Source: Nitrososphaerota archaeon (GTDB lineage Archaea > Thermoproteota > Nitrososphaeria > Nitrososphaerales > UBA57). Taken from it: a stretch of 24,677 nt of DNA. Positions 6,557 to 14,215 of the stretch are shown piece by piece (position 1 is the first letter of the stretch; each line of letters begins with the position of its first letter). The notes below the pieces were generated by a model that saw only the letters and a list, made by a program, of their open reading frames with translations, was not told the DNA's origin and made no database searches. The stretch lies in the NCBI GenBank assembly GCA_016180375.1, contig JACPBJ010000066.1, forward strand, positions 1 through 24,677, read 5' to 3'. Both the position numbers and the translations under genes were made by a program.

Positions 6557-7795
6557 ATGAGCCAGTTTGAAGCTTTACGTCTTAGGCCCGAAATTCTCAG
6601 AGCCGTAAACGAGATGGGTTTCAGGGAACTTTTTCCTATACAGGCTCGAGCTATACAACCCCTTTTGGAAGGGAGGGATGTAATAGGGCAAGCCCACACG
6701 GGCACTGGGAAAACGGCTGCATACTCCCTACCGATGCTCGACAAGGTAGATACTCGCAAGACAGATGTGCAAGGACTAGTGTTAACGCCGACCCGGGAAC
6801 TGGCAGTCCAAGTGGCTGGAGAGATAAAGAAGTTTGGCAAATACTTGGGGGTCAGGGTAGCGGCAATTTACGGTGGTCAAGGCATAACTGTGCAGATTAA
6901 CACCTTCAAGAGACCAGTTCACATAGTAGTTGCAACACCAGGCAGACTGATAGATCACATCAGGAGAAGGATCTTCAACCTCAACTTTGCTAGAATTGTA
7001 GTAATGGATGAAGCCGATACTATGCTCGATATGGGTTTCTTGGATGATGTGGAATTCATACTCGCCCGAACTCCTAGGGACAGGCAGACCAGCCTCTTTT
7101 CAGCTACGATGCCACCTGAAATCATCTCGCTAGCCCAAAGACATCTAAAGAACCCCGTCAAGGTTCTCCTCAGCGAAAAGGAGTTAGGGCTAGAAGAGAT
7201 AGACCAAATCTACATGAATGTCCAAAGGGAGCATAAGATCGATACCCTACGCTGGCTCTTGGATCATTTCAAAATAGAGCAGGCAATCATCTTTTGCAAC
7301 ACCAAGGTGATGGTGAGCAATCTAAGTGAAAGACTACAGCGGTATGAATATCCTGCGCTTGCCTTACACGGAGATTTGAGGCAATCACAGAGAGATCTAG
7401 CGATGAAACGTTTCAGGGAAGGAGGAAGAATTCTGCTGGTAGCAACAGATGTAGCGGCAAGAGGGATAGATGTTCCCCAAGTAACTCACATAATCAACTA
7501 TGACATACCACGATACCCGCTACTCTACTTTCACAGGATAGGAAGGACAGCGCGAGCTGGTAGAGCAGGAACTGCGATAACATTAGTGACAGCGATGGAA
7601 CGCCAAGCTCTGCAACAAATAAGGTCAAAGACGAGAATACCTATCAGAGAAATGTCACATCCATTCGGGTACAGGCCAGCCAAATCTGAGTCGGAGAGGA
7701 AGATGAAACACAGTAAGATGAGACCGCCAAAAGAAGATTGGAAGAATAGATCGCGAAGAAATCACAGGCAGCGAAGATTTCACAGAAGAGTTTGA
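6557..7795 (+). CDS. DEAD-box ATP-dependent RNA helicase
   Basis: A 412-residue protein with the complete DEAD-box set: Q motif (FPIQ, about 26-29), motif I AHTGTGKT (46-53), PTRELA (78-83), TPGR, DEAD (151-154), SAT (182-184), then in the second RecA domain IIFCNT, ARGID and HRIGRTARAG. The last 50 residues are an Arg/Lys/His-rich tail, as in CsdA/RhlE-type enzymes, likely for nonspecific RNA binding. It unwinds short RNA duplexes with ATP. A GGTGAT Shine-Dalgarno element at 6546-6551 fixes the ATG at 6557. It lies inside the tRNA-repeat-bounded segment and is convergent with the methyltransferase gene. Confidence 0.93.
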   Translation: MSQFEALRLRPEILRAVNEMGFRELFPIQARAIQPLLEGRDVIGQAHTGTGKTAAYSLPMLDKVDTRKTDVQGLVLTPTRELAVQVAGEIKKFGKYLGVRVAAIYGGQGITVQINTFKRPVHIVVATPGRLIDHIRRRIFNLNFARIVVMDEADTMLDMGFLDDVEFILARTPRDRQTSLFSATMPPEIISLAQRHLKNPVKVLLSEKELGLEEIDQIYMNVQREHKIDTLRWLLDHFKIEQAIIFCNTKVMVSNLSERLQRYEYPALALHGDLRQSQRDLAMKRFREGGRILLVATDVAARGIDVPQVTHIINYDIPRYPLLYFHRIGRTARAGRAGTAITLVTAMERQALQQIRSKTRIPIREMSHPFGYRPAKSESERKMKHSKMRPPKEDWKNRSRRNHRQRRFHRRV

Positions 7796-8028
7796 CACTG
7801 GATTATTCGAGGCAGCATACCAACAATAACGAGTGGAATCAAGGGGTATCGCCATCCCAAGACGCAATCAAGTTCAGATTATCCGCAGGGTCATGGCCGC
7901 GAGGATGTGCGATTCTTTGGTGCGAAGCCTGAGAGGTTAACATCAGATGGGTTGATGGACGTTTCTCCCAATCAAGAGAGTGTAAGTGAATCTTCTCATA
8001 ATTTCCGTGCTTGAAGAACCAGATTTCA

Positions 8029-8886
8029 TCACACTGCTTCCAGCATAGTAATAGAGTAACCTCCCTTCCTATCGGTATCATCTTTTGTCTGATAATACAC
8101 GTCTTCCATGATTTCCGATTGGAAGTAAGTAGAACTAATGAAGGCGAACAATTTTTCCGCCTTTCTTCCATTCATAGATTTCTCCAACGACCCTTCCTCG
8201 AAAGCTAAACGGCATTGTTCAAGCTCGGTCAGCTTTTCTCTCCCGGCCTTTCCATATTCCACGCGGACACAGATGCCTCCTTTTTTCAGCAAACCGCGAA
8301 GGTTTCTTGAAACAACCTTGCCTCTTAGTAATGAGTCCAATAACATCTGAGCATCATCTGAAGTCCATGCGTCTTTCGTGTTAGACCTTCGTGAGGCCGC
8401 TAGAAACTTAGCTACTTCGGTATCTTCTCCATGCATATAGCCATTTTCATCATAACGTTTTTGATCAGAGTCCCAAAGAATCTGAGGAAAGCAGAAAATT
8501 ACTACACTGGCCTTTCCTTGTAGCAGGCTAAAATCGGGAAGTTCAGCCCTGATCAATTCCACTTGTCCTGACGAATTTGTGCCTAGGCGCGCCAGCCTCT
8601 TTTTGGCAAGTTCTAACATAAGGGCTGACACGTCCATTCCAATGAATTGGCAATTAGGAAAAAGCTCGAGTAGGTGTGGAAGCAGGTTTCCTGGACCACA
8701 GGCGTAATCAAGAATAAGGCTAGGGTCGTTTTGTAGGAACGAACGAATGTAGTTTGCTATATTGCTGTACGCATATGCATGAGACCTATTGTCGGTTTGT
8801 TGGCCCCACCACCTTCCGATCTTTCCGTCGTATGCTTTGCTCGTGAGTGTTAGCTCTTGAATAAAGTCTATTTCTTCGCATTCCAT
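8029..8886 (-). CDS. Class I SAM-dependent methyltransferase
   Basis: From ATG 8886 the product is 285 residues. Motif I LDYACGPGNLLPHL is at about 59-72. It is followed by the acidic strand-end FIGMDVS (motif II) and a hydrophobic SVVIFCFPQILW strand where motif IV sits. An N-terminal helical lid carries RWWGQQTDNRSHAYAYSNIANYI, and the protein ends in a beta strand, YSITMLEA, typical of this fold. The substrate is not evident; lipids, quinones or small molecules are possible. The frame stays open to 9000, but a GGAGAT element ahead of ATG 8886 and the start of homologous-looking sequence favour 8886. It lies within the tRNA-bounded segment, reading toward the helicase. Confidence 0.75.
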   Translation of the reverse strand: MECEEIDFIQELTLTSKAYDGKIGRWWGQQTDNRSHAYAYSNIANYIRSFLQNDPSLILDYACGPGNLLPHLLELFPNCQFIGMDVSALMLELAKKRLARLGTNSSGQVELIRAELPDFSLLQGKASVVIFCFPQILWDSDQKRYDENGYMHGEDTEVAKFLAASRRSNTKDAWTSDDAQMLLDSLLRGKVVSRNLRGLLKKGGICVRVEYGKAGREKLTELEQCRLAFEEGSLEKSMNGRKAEKLFAFISSTYFQSEIMEDVYYQTKDDTDRKGGYSITMLEAV

Positions 8887-9127
8887 GAAGACAGATCTCC
8901 TATACCCTGATTTTCCTTGGAGAAAAGAGTTCCCTTTCATTGGATGTTTAAATCGTCTCATCAAGGTCGATAGAAATTTCAATATGTTGTGTTCGAGCAC
9001 GATTCGCTGGTACTGTCTTGTATCACAGTTGCCATGAGTTGGTCGTGAATAGGGCTGAACTATGCCTTGATTGACAGTCAGACAAAATTGGCGCCACCGG
9101 TCGGACTTGAACCGACGACCAGCTGGT

Positions 9128-9142
9128 TTCCATCAGCATGGA
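9128..9142 (-). other. tRNA-Asn intron at canonical position 37/38 (15 bases)
   Basis: On the minus strand the intron TCCATGCTGATGGAA interrupts the loop after A37. A bulge-helix-bulge fits: C32-U33-G34-U35 pair with AUGG of the intron (two Watson-Crick, two wobble pairs). Three-base bulges U-A^U and A-A^A carry the cuts in the usual second-third position. The alternative self-pairing CCAT/ATGG would put both bulges on one side and is less likely to be cut. Confidence 0.8.
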
Positions 9143-9149
9143 TAACAGC

Positions 9150-9163
9150 CTCAGCACCTTGTT
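9150..9163 (-). other. tRNA-Asn intron at non-canonical position 30/31 (14 bases)
   Basis: The intron AACAAGGTGCTGAG lies inside the 5' strand of the anticodon stem. Exon bases 25-28 (CAGC) pair perfectly with GCTG of the intron to make the 4-bp central helix. The bulges are U-G^A and A-G^G, and the inner stem is AC/GU with a three-base loop. A cut one base earlier (29/30) gives the same mature tRNA but breaks the helix. The stem fold GCTGG/CCAGC appears only after removal. Confidence 0.75.
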
Positions 9164-9218
9164 CAGCTGCTCTACCACGCTGAGCTACGGTGGCTCGGGT
9201 TCAACCGCTATGAAGTTG

Positions 9219-9227
9219 TAATTTAGA
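9219..9227 (-). promoter_or_regulatory. TATA box for tRNA-Asn
   Basis: The minus strand reads TCTAAATTA 25-33 bases upstream of the tRNA 5' end, the standard archaeal spacing. Confidence 0.5.
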
Positions 9228-9269
9228 GGTTTCCCTTTGGGTTTTAGGCCCTCCGACCCCTCATCTTTC

Positions 9270-9444
9270 TTTATATTGCGTCCCTCCTCAGTATGTTTTG
9301 TGCAGGGGCACGTGCTATCCCCCTATACGGGAGAGACATGCGTGTGTGCGTACTGTTTGCAAATAGAGCTATCAGTAACCTATTCTAGTGAAGTGCTCTA
9401 TCAACTAAGGCGTGCATACAAATGGTTATCACCATAGCCATCCC
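9270..9444 (+). promoter_or_regulatory. Promoter and structured leader of the GPN GTPase gene
   Basis: A TATA box TTTATATT at 9270-9277 predicts a start near 9300, about 145 bases ahead of the likely ATG, long for this window where many genes look leaderless. The leader holds GTGC-AGGG-GCAC, a GGGG/CCCC pair around GCACGTGC, a palindrome-like CTGTTTGCAAATAG at 9353-9366 and a perfect 7-bp inverted repeat ATAGAGC (9363-9369)/GCTCTAT (9395-9401). It may be a structured 5' UTR or carry a small RNA. No known riboswitch was recognised. Confidence 0.35.
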
Positions 9445-10215
9445 ATGAGCGGCGCCATGTATGCAATCTTCTTAACAGGGACTGCAGGCTCGGGAAAATC
9501 TCTGCTAACGTCGATATTAGCACCTTGGTATGCAGGAAAGGGTTCTGCTGTAATAACGGTCAACCTTGATCCAGGAGTTGTTTCGCTACCATACACTCCT
9601 GATGTTGACATAAGGGATTACATTGACATAAATGAGCTGATGGAGCGTTACCAGCTAGGACCTAATGGCGCGTTAATCCTCTCTGCTGACATGATAGCCA
9701 CAAAACTTCCCGAAATTCAGGAGCAGATTGATTCGATAAATCCCGACTACGCTATCATAGACACGCCGGGACAGCTGGAGCTGTTTGCCTATAGGGAAAG
9801 TGGAGCATACATTGTGAAGAATATATCTGCAGATGCTAAAATGGTTATCTTCCTTTTCGATGCCTCTCTAGTCTCCACTCCGTCAAATCTTGTCTCAGTC
9901 GCTTTGCTTGCAGCATCCATCAGACTGCGTCTAGGTGTATCCCAAGTTGCTGTGCTGTCCAAGAAGGATCTCGTAGGGGATGCTTGGAAGAAGATTATGC
10001 GATGGTCGTCGAATAGGGCGTATCTGGAGGACGAGCTGAGTAAAGAGGCAGACAGTGAAACCTATCTGCTCTCGAAGAGAATCGTTGCCGATCTTGCTAA
10101 AACCGGTCTCACATTTGAACTGATTCCAGTTTCTGCGGTCACCAGCGAAGGTATGGTCGAGCTTTCTGGTTCAATTTCACGTATTCTAAGGGGAGGAGAG
10201 GAGGTAGAAGATTAA
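9445..10215 (+). CDS. GPN-loop GTPase (archaeal Gpn/PAB0955 family)
   Basis: The protein (about 256 residues from ATG 9445) opens with the P-loop GTAGSGKS and has the family-defining Gly-Pro-Asn loop in LGPNGAL. It also has the DTPGQLE switch II motif and an SKKDL guanine-specificity motif. GPN GTPases act as homodimers; eukaryotic ones help assemble RNA polymerase II, and the archaeal role is unresolved. The frame is open to a GTG at 9412, but family members begin a few residues before the P-loop, so ATG 9445 or 9457 is more likely. Its stop interlocks with that of meaB (TTAA). Confidence 0.9.
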   Translation: MSGAMYAIFLTGTAGSGKSLLTSILAPWYAGKGSAVITVNLDPGVVSLPYTPDVDIRDYIDINELMERYQLGPNGALILSADMIATKLPEIQEQIDSINPDYAIIDTPGQLELFAYRESGAYIVKNISADAKMVIFLFDASLVSTPSNLVSVALLAASIRLRLGVSQVAVLSKKDLVGDAWKKIMRWSSNRAYLEDELSKEADSETYLLSKRIVADLAKTGLTFELIPVSAVTSEGMVELSGSISRILRGGEEVED

Positions 10216-11150
10216 GCCACCATTTTCTTCCAAAGTTTCGTAAATAATTTCTTTGCAGCCGTTTCTGGGTCCATCCTTTTTCCCACAACAAGCTTAGCTA
10301 TTCTCTCGAGCTCATCATCATTAACAAGAGCTTTGGAAAATGTTTCAGACATCCTTTCAGTCACAAGTACAGCGAGCTCGGCGCTTATTCGCTCCGTCTG
10401 TCTCTTTTCGGCCTGTTTACCTCCAGAGATGAACGTTTTTCTTTTTTCAAGTGCCATAGCAAGTTCTTCTACCCCTTCTCCCGTCTTGGCATTAGTCTTC
10501 ACGATAGGAGGTTTCCAGCCTTCTTTAGAGATGATGCCACTCATTAGATAGGTAACCATTCTGTCCGCACCTAGTAGATCCGCTTTGTTCACCACAAAAA
10601 TGTCTCCTATTTCCATCAAACCTGCTTTGAAGATCTGTACTTCATCGCCCAATTGCGGAACTGTCACGACTACAGTTGCATCAGACACCTTGACAATCTC
10701 TACTTCAGACTGCCCAGCACCAACAGTTTCTACTATAACAACATCCTTGCCAGAAGCATCCAAGAGCCTTATTGCGTTGCGAGTTGCTTTCGCCAATCCT
10801 CCTACGCCGCCTCTCGAAGCCATACTTCTAATGAACACATTAGGATCAAGATTGTGCGACTGCATCCTCACTCTGTCGCCAAGGAGTGCACCGCCAGTAA
10901 ACGCACTCGAAGGATCGATGGCAAGAACGCCAACCGACTTGCTCTTGTGCCTGTAGTGAGCTATTAGCTTGTCTACAAGGGTACTTTTCCCTGCTCCCGG
11001 AGGGCCTGTCACACCAATGACGAAAGCTCTGCCTGTATAGGGGAAGACATTTCTGATAACCTTCGCTGCTCTAGGATCATTATTTTCAATTAGTGTTATT
11101 GCTTTTGCAAGAGCTCTATGATCGCCCTTAAGCAGCGAGGAAATTGCCAT
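10212..11150 (-). CDS. meaB: MeaB/ArgK-type G3E GTPase
   Basis: The 312-residue protein has the MeaB layout: a helical N-terminus, Walker A GPPGAGKS (49-56), LAIDPSSAFTGGALLGDR, the characteristic ETVGAGQSEVEI segment, NKAD for guanine binding and a helical C-terminal dimerisation region. MeaB protects and reloads adenosylcobalamin-dependent methylmalonyl-CoA mutase. In TACK archaea this mutase can serve the 3-hydroxypropionate/4-hydroxybutyrate cycle or propionate metabolism, but no mutase gene is in this window. It is divergent from the gene at 11242 and convergent with the GPN GTPase, with stop codons interlocked over four bases. Confidence 0.93.
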   Translation of the reverse strand: MAISSLLKGDHRALAKAITLIENNDPRAAKVIRNVFPYTGRAFVIGVTGPPGAGKSTLVDKLIAHYRHKSKSVGVLAIDPSSAFTGGALLGDRVRMQSHNLDPNVFIRSMASRGGVGGLAKATRNAIRLLDASGKDVVIVETVGAGQSEVEIVKVSDATVVVTVPQLGDEVQIFKAGLMEIGDIFVVNKADLLGADRMVTYLMSGIISKEGWKPPIVKTNAKTGEGVEELAMALEKRKTFISGGKQAEKRQTERISAELAVLVTERMSETFSKALVNDDELERIAKLVVGKRMDPETAAKKLFTKLWKKMVA

Positions 11151-11241
11151 CCTTCAGATGTTGCCTCAGAGATAGATATTTCAACATTCCCAGAACCTAG
11201 TAGGGATGGACTGATTGATAGGCTTGCCAAAACAGAAGTTC

Positions 11242-12210
11242 ATGCCCGCAGAGCTCGAAAAGCATCTAAGCAATTCAGGGTTCAGTACCATTGCGTTAAT
11301 AGGGTGCAGGGGCACAGGAAGGTTTTTTCCTTGCTGCGAGTATGATGTTTTGGTCGATGCTAAAGAGAAGCAGATTCGTCATGATGTTATAGGTTCAAAA
11401 TATATTGATCTAATACCCGTTCCACAAAAATCGGCTGCAGAAGAAGCGTTTGACCTTCTACCAATGAAAATAATCCTGGATCACAATATGATACTTTTGG
11501 GGCTTCATAGAGACAGTAAGAAAGAGGACGTGATCAAAGACTATGCAATATCTAAAATACTCGAAACCATTTCAGCATTAAAGAAGGCAGAGGACTGCCA
11601 TCAAGACAAGAATCAAATAGACGCGTCATTTTGGATTCACTCCGCCGCGCTAGAGTTTTCATCCTCCAGTATTGCGCTTTCCAGAGGTGCAGTACATCCA
11701 ACTCACCTACTCGATGATGTTAGAGACTCAGCCTCCGCTCTCGGCGTATCATATGAAATAATCTCTGACGCAATGAATCTTCAAAGAGCAAGCAGGACCT
11801 CCGTAGAGCGAAGACTTGCAGGGATAAACGAAGTAATATTGTCAAGCCTCCAAATTCAGGAAGGCTCCCCTGAGAGCGTCTACGTCTATTCCAAGCAACT
11901 TAATGAAAAGATCTCTTGGCTCCTTAAGAACCATGCCATTCTGCAAGCCTACACATTTCTCGGCTATGAATCTGTAAGAATGTTAAAGCACATCTACTAC
12001 AGGTTTTGCCAAGATGCGGGCATCCCCCTTCATCATAGCAGAATTATCACAGAAATTCTAGACAGAAGCGAAGTGCCTTACAGGCTTTCGCATGAATCGT
12101 TTAAGCTGCTCGCCATAGAGAATGAAGCAAACATACTCTCAACCTTGCAGGGTCTTGGGACTCTTGTTGAAGTCGTACGCAGGAAGGCGACTACTGAAAG
12201 GCTTAACTAG
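11242..12210 (+). CDS. Nucleotidyltransferase-fold-like protein of unknown function
   Basis: About 322 residues from ATG 11242; a TTG at 11215 directly after an in-frame TGA would add nine. Residues 16-37 (IALIGCRGTGRFFPCCEYDV) resemble the MNT/minimal nucleotidyltransferase core GS-x(9)-DxD, with a later acidic strand KYIDLIPV that could supply the third carboxylate. However, the usual Ser is Cys and the first Asp is Glu. The rest is long and helical with no motif I know. It precedes the sugar nucleotidyltransferase genes by 24 bases on the same strand, suggesting a role tied to sugar-nucleotide or glycoconjugate metabolism. Function not recognised. Confidence 0.7.
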   Translation: MPAELEKHLSNSGFSTIALIGCRGTGRFFPCCEYDVLVDAKEKQIRHDVIGSKYIDLIPVPQKSAAEEAFDLLPMKIILDHNMILLGLHRDSKKEDVIKDYAISKILETISALKKAEDCHQDKNQIDASFWIHSAALEFSSSSIALSRGAVHPTHLLDDVRDSASALGVSYEIISDAMNLQRASRTSVERRLAGINEVILSSLQIQEGSPESVYVYSKQLNEKISWLLKNHAILQAYTFLGYESVRMLKHIYYRFCQDAGIPLHHSRIITEILDRSEVPYRLSHESFKLLAIENEANILSTLQGLGTLVEVVRRKATTERLN

Positions 12211-12234
12211 ATATTCTCAAAACCTGACTCAGAA

Positions 12235-12939
12235 TTGAGGGGCGTCATCCTTGCTGGAGGCTTGGGCACTAGGCTTAGGCCGTACACTCTCTTCCTACCG
12301 AAACCCATGCTTCCACTAGGCGATAGACCGATTATTGAGCACCTTATAGAGTGGTTGAAGAAGAATGGCATCACCGATCTTACCATTTGTGTAGGCTATT
12401 TACGCAAGATAATTGAGGAATACTTTGAAGACGGAAAAGAGCTTGGAGTTTCGATAACGTATGCCAGAGCGAATAGGCCTCTAGGCACTGCAGGGCAGCT
12501 AAGGTCTGCGGAATCTCTCATTAAAGATAGATTCGTCTGCCTTTACGGAGATTCGATCATCGATTTCAACCTTAAGGATGCTATTCGCTTCCATGAAAAG
12601 AAAAAGGCCCTGGCCACAATGATACTGATGGAATACAAAACTAACCTGAAGTATGGTTTCATCGATCTCGATGGAGAGGGGAGGGTTAAGGAATGGAATG
12701 AGAAACCTGAATACAGGGGTTTGATAAATGTGGGGTGCTACATCATGGAGAAGAAGTTTCTGAAATACATTCCTGAAGGAAAGATGTATGGAATGGATGT
12801 AGCATTTCGCAATGCTATCGATGCTGGTGAACGGATTTATGGTTATCCGACAAAAGGTGTCTTCATAGACATAGGCGACAGAAAGTCCTACGCCTCAGCC
12901 TACGAAAAATATCTGAGCGAGCTTGGTAAGATACTGTGA
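12235..12939 (+). CDS. Sugar-1-phosphate nucleotidyltransferase (single domain)
   Basis: The 234-residue protein is a compact NTP_transferase domain. It has the signature GGLGTRLRPYT (residues about 8-18), KPMLPLGDRPIIEH, the LGTAG substrate loop (about 84-88), the YGDS metal site and the late NVGCYIM strand. It condenses a sugar-1-phosphate with NTP to an NDP-sugar; the exact sugar (glucose, mannose or GlcNAc) is not clear. The left-handed beta-helix domain of many relatives is absent. It starts with TTG 12235, the only codon placed right before the first strand, and its stop overlaps the GTG start of the next gene (GTGA), so the two are translationally coupled. Confidence 0.87.
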   Translation: MRGVILAGGLGTRLRPYTLFLPKPMLPLGDRPIIEHLIEWLKKNGITDLTICVGYLRKIIEEYFEDGKELGVSITYARANRPLGTAGQLRSAESLIKDRFVCLYGDSIIDFNLKDAIRFHEKKKALATMILMEYKTNLKYGFIDLDGEGRVKEWNEKPEYRGLINVGCYIMEKKFLKYIPEGKMYGMDVAFRNAIDAGERIYGYPTKGVFIDIGDRKSYASAYEKYLSELGKIL

Positions 12940-14201
12940 GCTTAATTGTATTTGAAGATGAACTGACAGAGAACTTCTACCCTCTTACTCTAACGAGGGC
13001 AAGCTTTGAGCTCCTCTTAGGCACAGGAACGCTCCTAGATAATTTGCTGCAAAGATTCCAAACAAGTTCAGTGTCAGTTTTCTCAAGGAAGTATCTTGAA
13101 GCAATCATCAAAAAGAGAATTCGAAAGCAGAATGTAGGCAGGTTCGATGCTGATGGAGATGTGCTTCTTGTGAATGGCCTCGTCAATCCCTCTTCGAAAG
13201 ATTTTGGCAAATTGACCAGAAGAGATGGCAGATTCATCGCCTTCTCAGGAGGAAATATCGTCTTGGCACGATTACCCAGACGGGTCTTGAGCAGATTGAA
13301 TCGGAATGGAAAATTCCCCTTTCTCGATGTTGCGAGAATAAAGGAATATAATAGGTTTGAAGCAAGAGAATCGACACTATATCATTATCCTTGGGAACTT
13401 GTTGATGATAACACAAACGCAATCGCAGGTCAAACAAAGGGGCGACCATCTCAGCAGATCGTTAATGAGGGCGTTTTTGTAACCGGGCCCCGAAATAGGT
13501 TATTTGTCGCAAGTGATGCGGAGTTTGAAACGCCAGTAGCGATTGATACAAGGAAGGGGCCAGTGATGATTGACAAGAGAACCGAAATTCAGGCCATGAG
13601 CAGGCTCGAAGGCCCCTGCTACATTGGCAAAGAAACAAGGGTGAAATCGGCAACTATTGGAGAAGGGACGAGTATTGGGAATACCTGTGTGGTAGGAGGC
13701 GAGATAGAGCATTCCATAATCTCAGACTATACGAACAAGGCACATCTAGGCTATCTTGGGCATTCCATCGTTGGCTCATGGGTAAATCTTGGAGCGCAGA
13801 GTACAAATTCAAATCTCAAGAATACTTATGGTAAAATCAAGGCGCGCGTAAACGATGAGCAGGTTAACACCTCAAGAACAAAGGTCGGTTGCTATATCGC
13901 AGATAATGTTAAGACCGCTATAGGTTCATTAATTCTTGCAGGTAAGAAAATCGGTGTCGGTTCCCACGTCTACGGTCTAGTTGCTGAGGATGTGCCTTCC
14001 TTTACAATTTATGCAAAGAGTTTGGGCAAGAAGTCATGTGAGTTGGAACCGGATTCTGCAATAGAGACACAAAGGCGTGTGATGGAAAGGAGAGGAGTCA
14101 AGCAGACGAAAGACGATATCGAACTCCTTAAGCACATCTTTCAGAGTACAAGAGCGGAAAGAAATTCTATGGGCATAGTAAGGGGAAAGTTCAGAATTTA
14201 A
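12936..14201 (+). CDS. GlmU-like sugar nucleotidyltransferase/acyltransferase homolog
   Basis: The 421-residue protein resembles the alternative GlmU family (TIGR03991 type). Its N-terminus, FEDELTENFYPLTLTRASFE, replaces the usual GGxGTRxxP loop. The second half (about 190-380) shows left-handed beta-helix hexapeptides (ATIGEGTSIGNTCVVGG, IISDYTNKAHLGYLGHSIVG, NLGAQS). The best guess is a UDP-GlcNAc-type pyrophosphorylase with an acyltransferase-like C-terminus; the true reaction is unproven. It starts with GTG overlapping the previous stop, and is followed by the isomerase gene after 14 bases. It is part of the sugar-activation operon. Confidence 0.8.
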   Translation: MSLIVFEDELTENFYPLTLTRASFELLLGTGTLLDNLLQRFQTSSVSVFSRKYLEAIIKKRIRKQNVGRFDADGDVLLVNGLVNPSSKDFGKLTRRDGRFIAFSGGNIVLARLPRRVLSRLNRNGKFPFLDVARIKEYNRFEARESTLYHYPWELVDDNTNAIAGQTKGRPSQQIVNEGVFVTGPRNRLFVASDAEFETPVAIDTRKGPVMIDKRTEIQAMSRLEGPCYIGKETRVKSATIGEGTSIGNTCVVGGEIEHSIISDYTNKAHLGYLGHSIVGSWVNLGAQSTNSNLKNTYGKIKARVNDEQVNTSRTKVGCYIADNVKTAIGSLILAGKKIGVGSHVYGLVAEDVPSFTIYAKSLGKKSCELEPDSAIETQRRVMERRGVKQTKDDIELLKHIFQSTRAERNSMGIVRGKFRI

Positions 14202-14215
14202 CCCAATGGTGAGAT

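Larger units (their letters stand above)
6434..9102. mobile_element. Candidate tRNA-Asn-targeted integrated element (decayed, no integrase)
   Basis: The segment lies between the intact tRNA-Asn and a 19-base copy of its 3' end 2.65 kb away, in direct orientation and on the downstream side of the tRNA. It contains a DEAD-box helicase (plus) and a SAM methyltransferase (minus) that converge over an unusually loose 233-base gap in which I see no gene. No tyrosine integrase, replication gene or split integrase end is visible, so this would be a remnant or a cargo-only islet. Base composition looks similar to the neighbours. An alternative is local duplication of the tRNA end without any element. 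Confidence 0.45.
9089..9194 (-). tRNA. tRNA-Asn(GUU) with two introns and encoded CCA
   Basis: The minus strand gives a full cloverleaf once two short introns are removed. It has acceptor GCCACCG/CGGTGGC, D-arm GCTC-GAGC, anticodon arm GCTGG-CTGTTAA-CCAGC, variable loop TGGTC, T-arm GTCGG-TTCAAGT-CCGAC, discriminator G and CCA. Mature length is 77 including CCA. The anticodon is GTT (Asn), supported by discriminator G. The introns are 14 bases at position 30/31 and 15 bases at 37/38. Without removing both, position 33 is not U and the anticodon stem cannot form. The gene's 3' end is duplicated at 6434-6452. Confidence 0.9.

Noticed and set aside
7839..8171. Minus-strand 110-codon ORF overlapping the end of the methyltransferase, as a possible extra gene in the element.
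   Set aside because: It overlaps a well-supported gene in another frame and has no recognisable motif. The methyltransferase already ends with a family-typical strand.
6434..9102. A split integrase at the tRNA junction of the candidate element.
   Set aside because: I looked for tyrosine-recombinase residues (R..HxxR..Y) in the frames of the gaps 6453-6556, 7796-8028 and 9001-9088 and found none.
9363..9412. D-arm-like sequence in the GPN leader suggesting a second tRNA on the minus strand.
   Set aside because: No acceptor stem or TTC-containing T-arm can be paired with it. The GAGC match is part of the ATAGAGC/GCTCTAT inverted repeat.
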